A stretch of 14,961 nt of DNA from Spirochaetales bacterium (GTDB lineage Bacteria > Spirochaetota > Spirochaetia > Sphaerochaetales > Sphaerochaetaceae), in the NCBI GenBank assembly GCA_028723145.1, contig JAQYFM010000230.1, forward strand, positions 1 to 14,961, in the 5' to 3' direction. Shown here one piece after another: positions 14,942-14,961 of the stretch. The position numbers and the translations under genes are program-made. Position 1 is the stretch's first letter. Every line of letters begins with the position of its first letter. The notes under the pieces were generated by a model. It was not told the DNA's origin. It searched no databases and saw only the letters and a list, made by a program, of their open reading frames with translations.

Positions 14942-14961
14942 CAAGCAGTCCTACGACCACA
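14816..14961 (-). mobile_element. Right end of an IS200/IS605-family element (partial)
   Basis: On the minus strand, this stretch ends in a strong subterminal hairpin, CCCACGGG-CTTG-CCCGTGGG (14849-14830), followed by GGAGCAGTCAG and TTCAA, directly abutting the ABC reading frame. Single hairpins near each end, no terminal inverted repeats and a TCAA-like right cleavage site are features of IS200/IS605 elements moved by a TnpA Y1 transposase. The exact end (14816) is chosen from the TCAA at 14819-14816 by analogy with IS608. At the window edge a short frame, CGRRTA then TGA (14961-14941), could be the last codons of a tnpB gene, but this is too short to prove. Confidence 0.6.

Overview
The window is AT-rich bacterial DNA, densely packed with genes. 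It has no rRNA or tRNA gene and no CRISPR array. The best taxonomic clue is the V-type ATPase operon at 6653-13762. Its order, E - DUF2764 - A - B - D - I - K with no C, F or G gene, is that of spirochaetes such as Treponema and Borrelia, and is also seen in Chlamydiae and some Bacteroidetes. Clostridial operons have a different order (I-K-E-C-F-A-B-D type). With the low GC content and strong Shine-Dalgarno sites, a host-associated spirochaete of the Treponema type is my best guess. This is an inference from gene order, not a phylogeny.

Layout. 1-528 is the 3' end of mutS2 (KOW-like and Smr domains), converging with an EamA/DMT-family exporter (513-1379, minus). A strong divergent promoter leads into a two-gene aconitase X operon: large subunit 1486-2751 and swivelling small subunit 2748-3194, joined by an ATGA overlap. 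A bidirectional terminator (3219-3257) separates it from a convergent 683-residue Old Yellow Enzyme / 2-enoate reductase-like flavin and Fe-S protein (3313-5364, minus). The latter shares a divergent promoter region with a uridine phosphorylase gene (5499-6275). A small GIY-YIG-like protein lies on the minus strand (6256-6558) and overlaps the phosphorylase gene tail to tail.

The V-type ATPase operon follows, with tight spacing and translational coupling, and closes with a perfect 11-bp terminator hairpin (13791-13817). The AtpK proteolipid carries the side chains that bind Na+ in the Enterococcus hirae c-ring (T58, Q59, Y62, Q101, E130), so this is probably a sodium-coupled pump or synthase. 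The central and peripheral stalks appear short of subunits, and the DUF2764 protein is the obvious candidate to fill one role.

The last 1.1 kb (13852-14961, minus strand) is a decaying ABC transporter locus. Its permease has an in-frame TAA at codon 63. Its ATPase is interrupted at the H-loop by the right end of an IS200/IS605-type element, with a 9-bp palindrome at 14830-14849 and further foldable sequence resembling a TnpB right-end (omega) RNA. The body of the element and any tnpB lie beyond the window. This junction is the most interesting mobile-element signal here: the flanking ABC sequence would be the natural guide of such an RNA.
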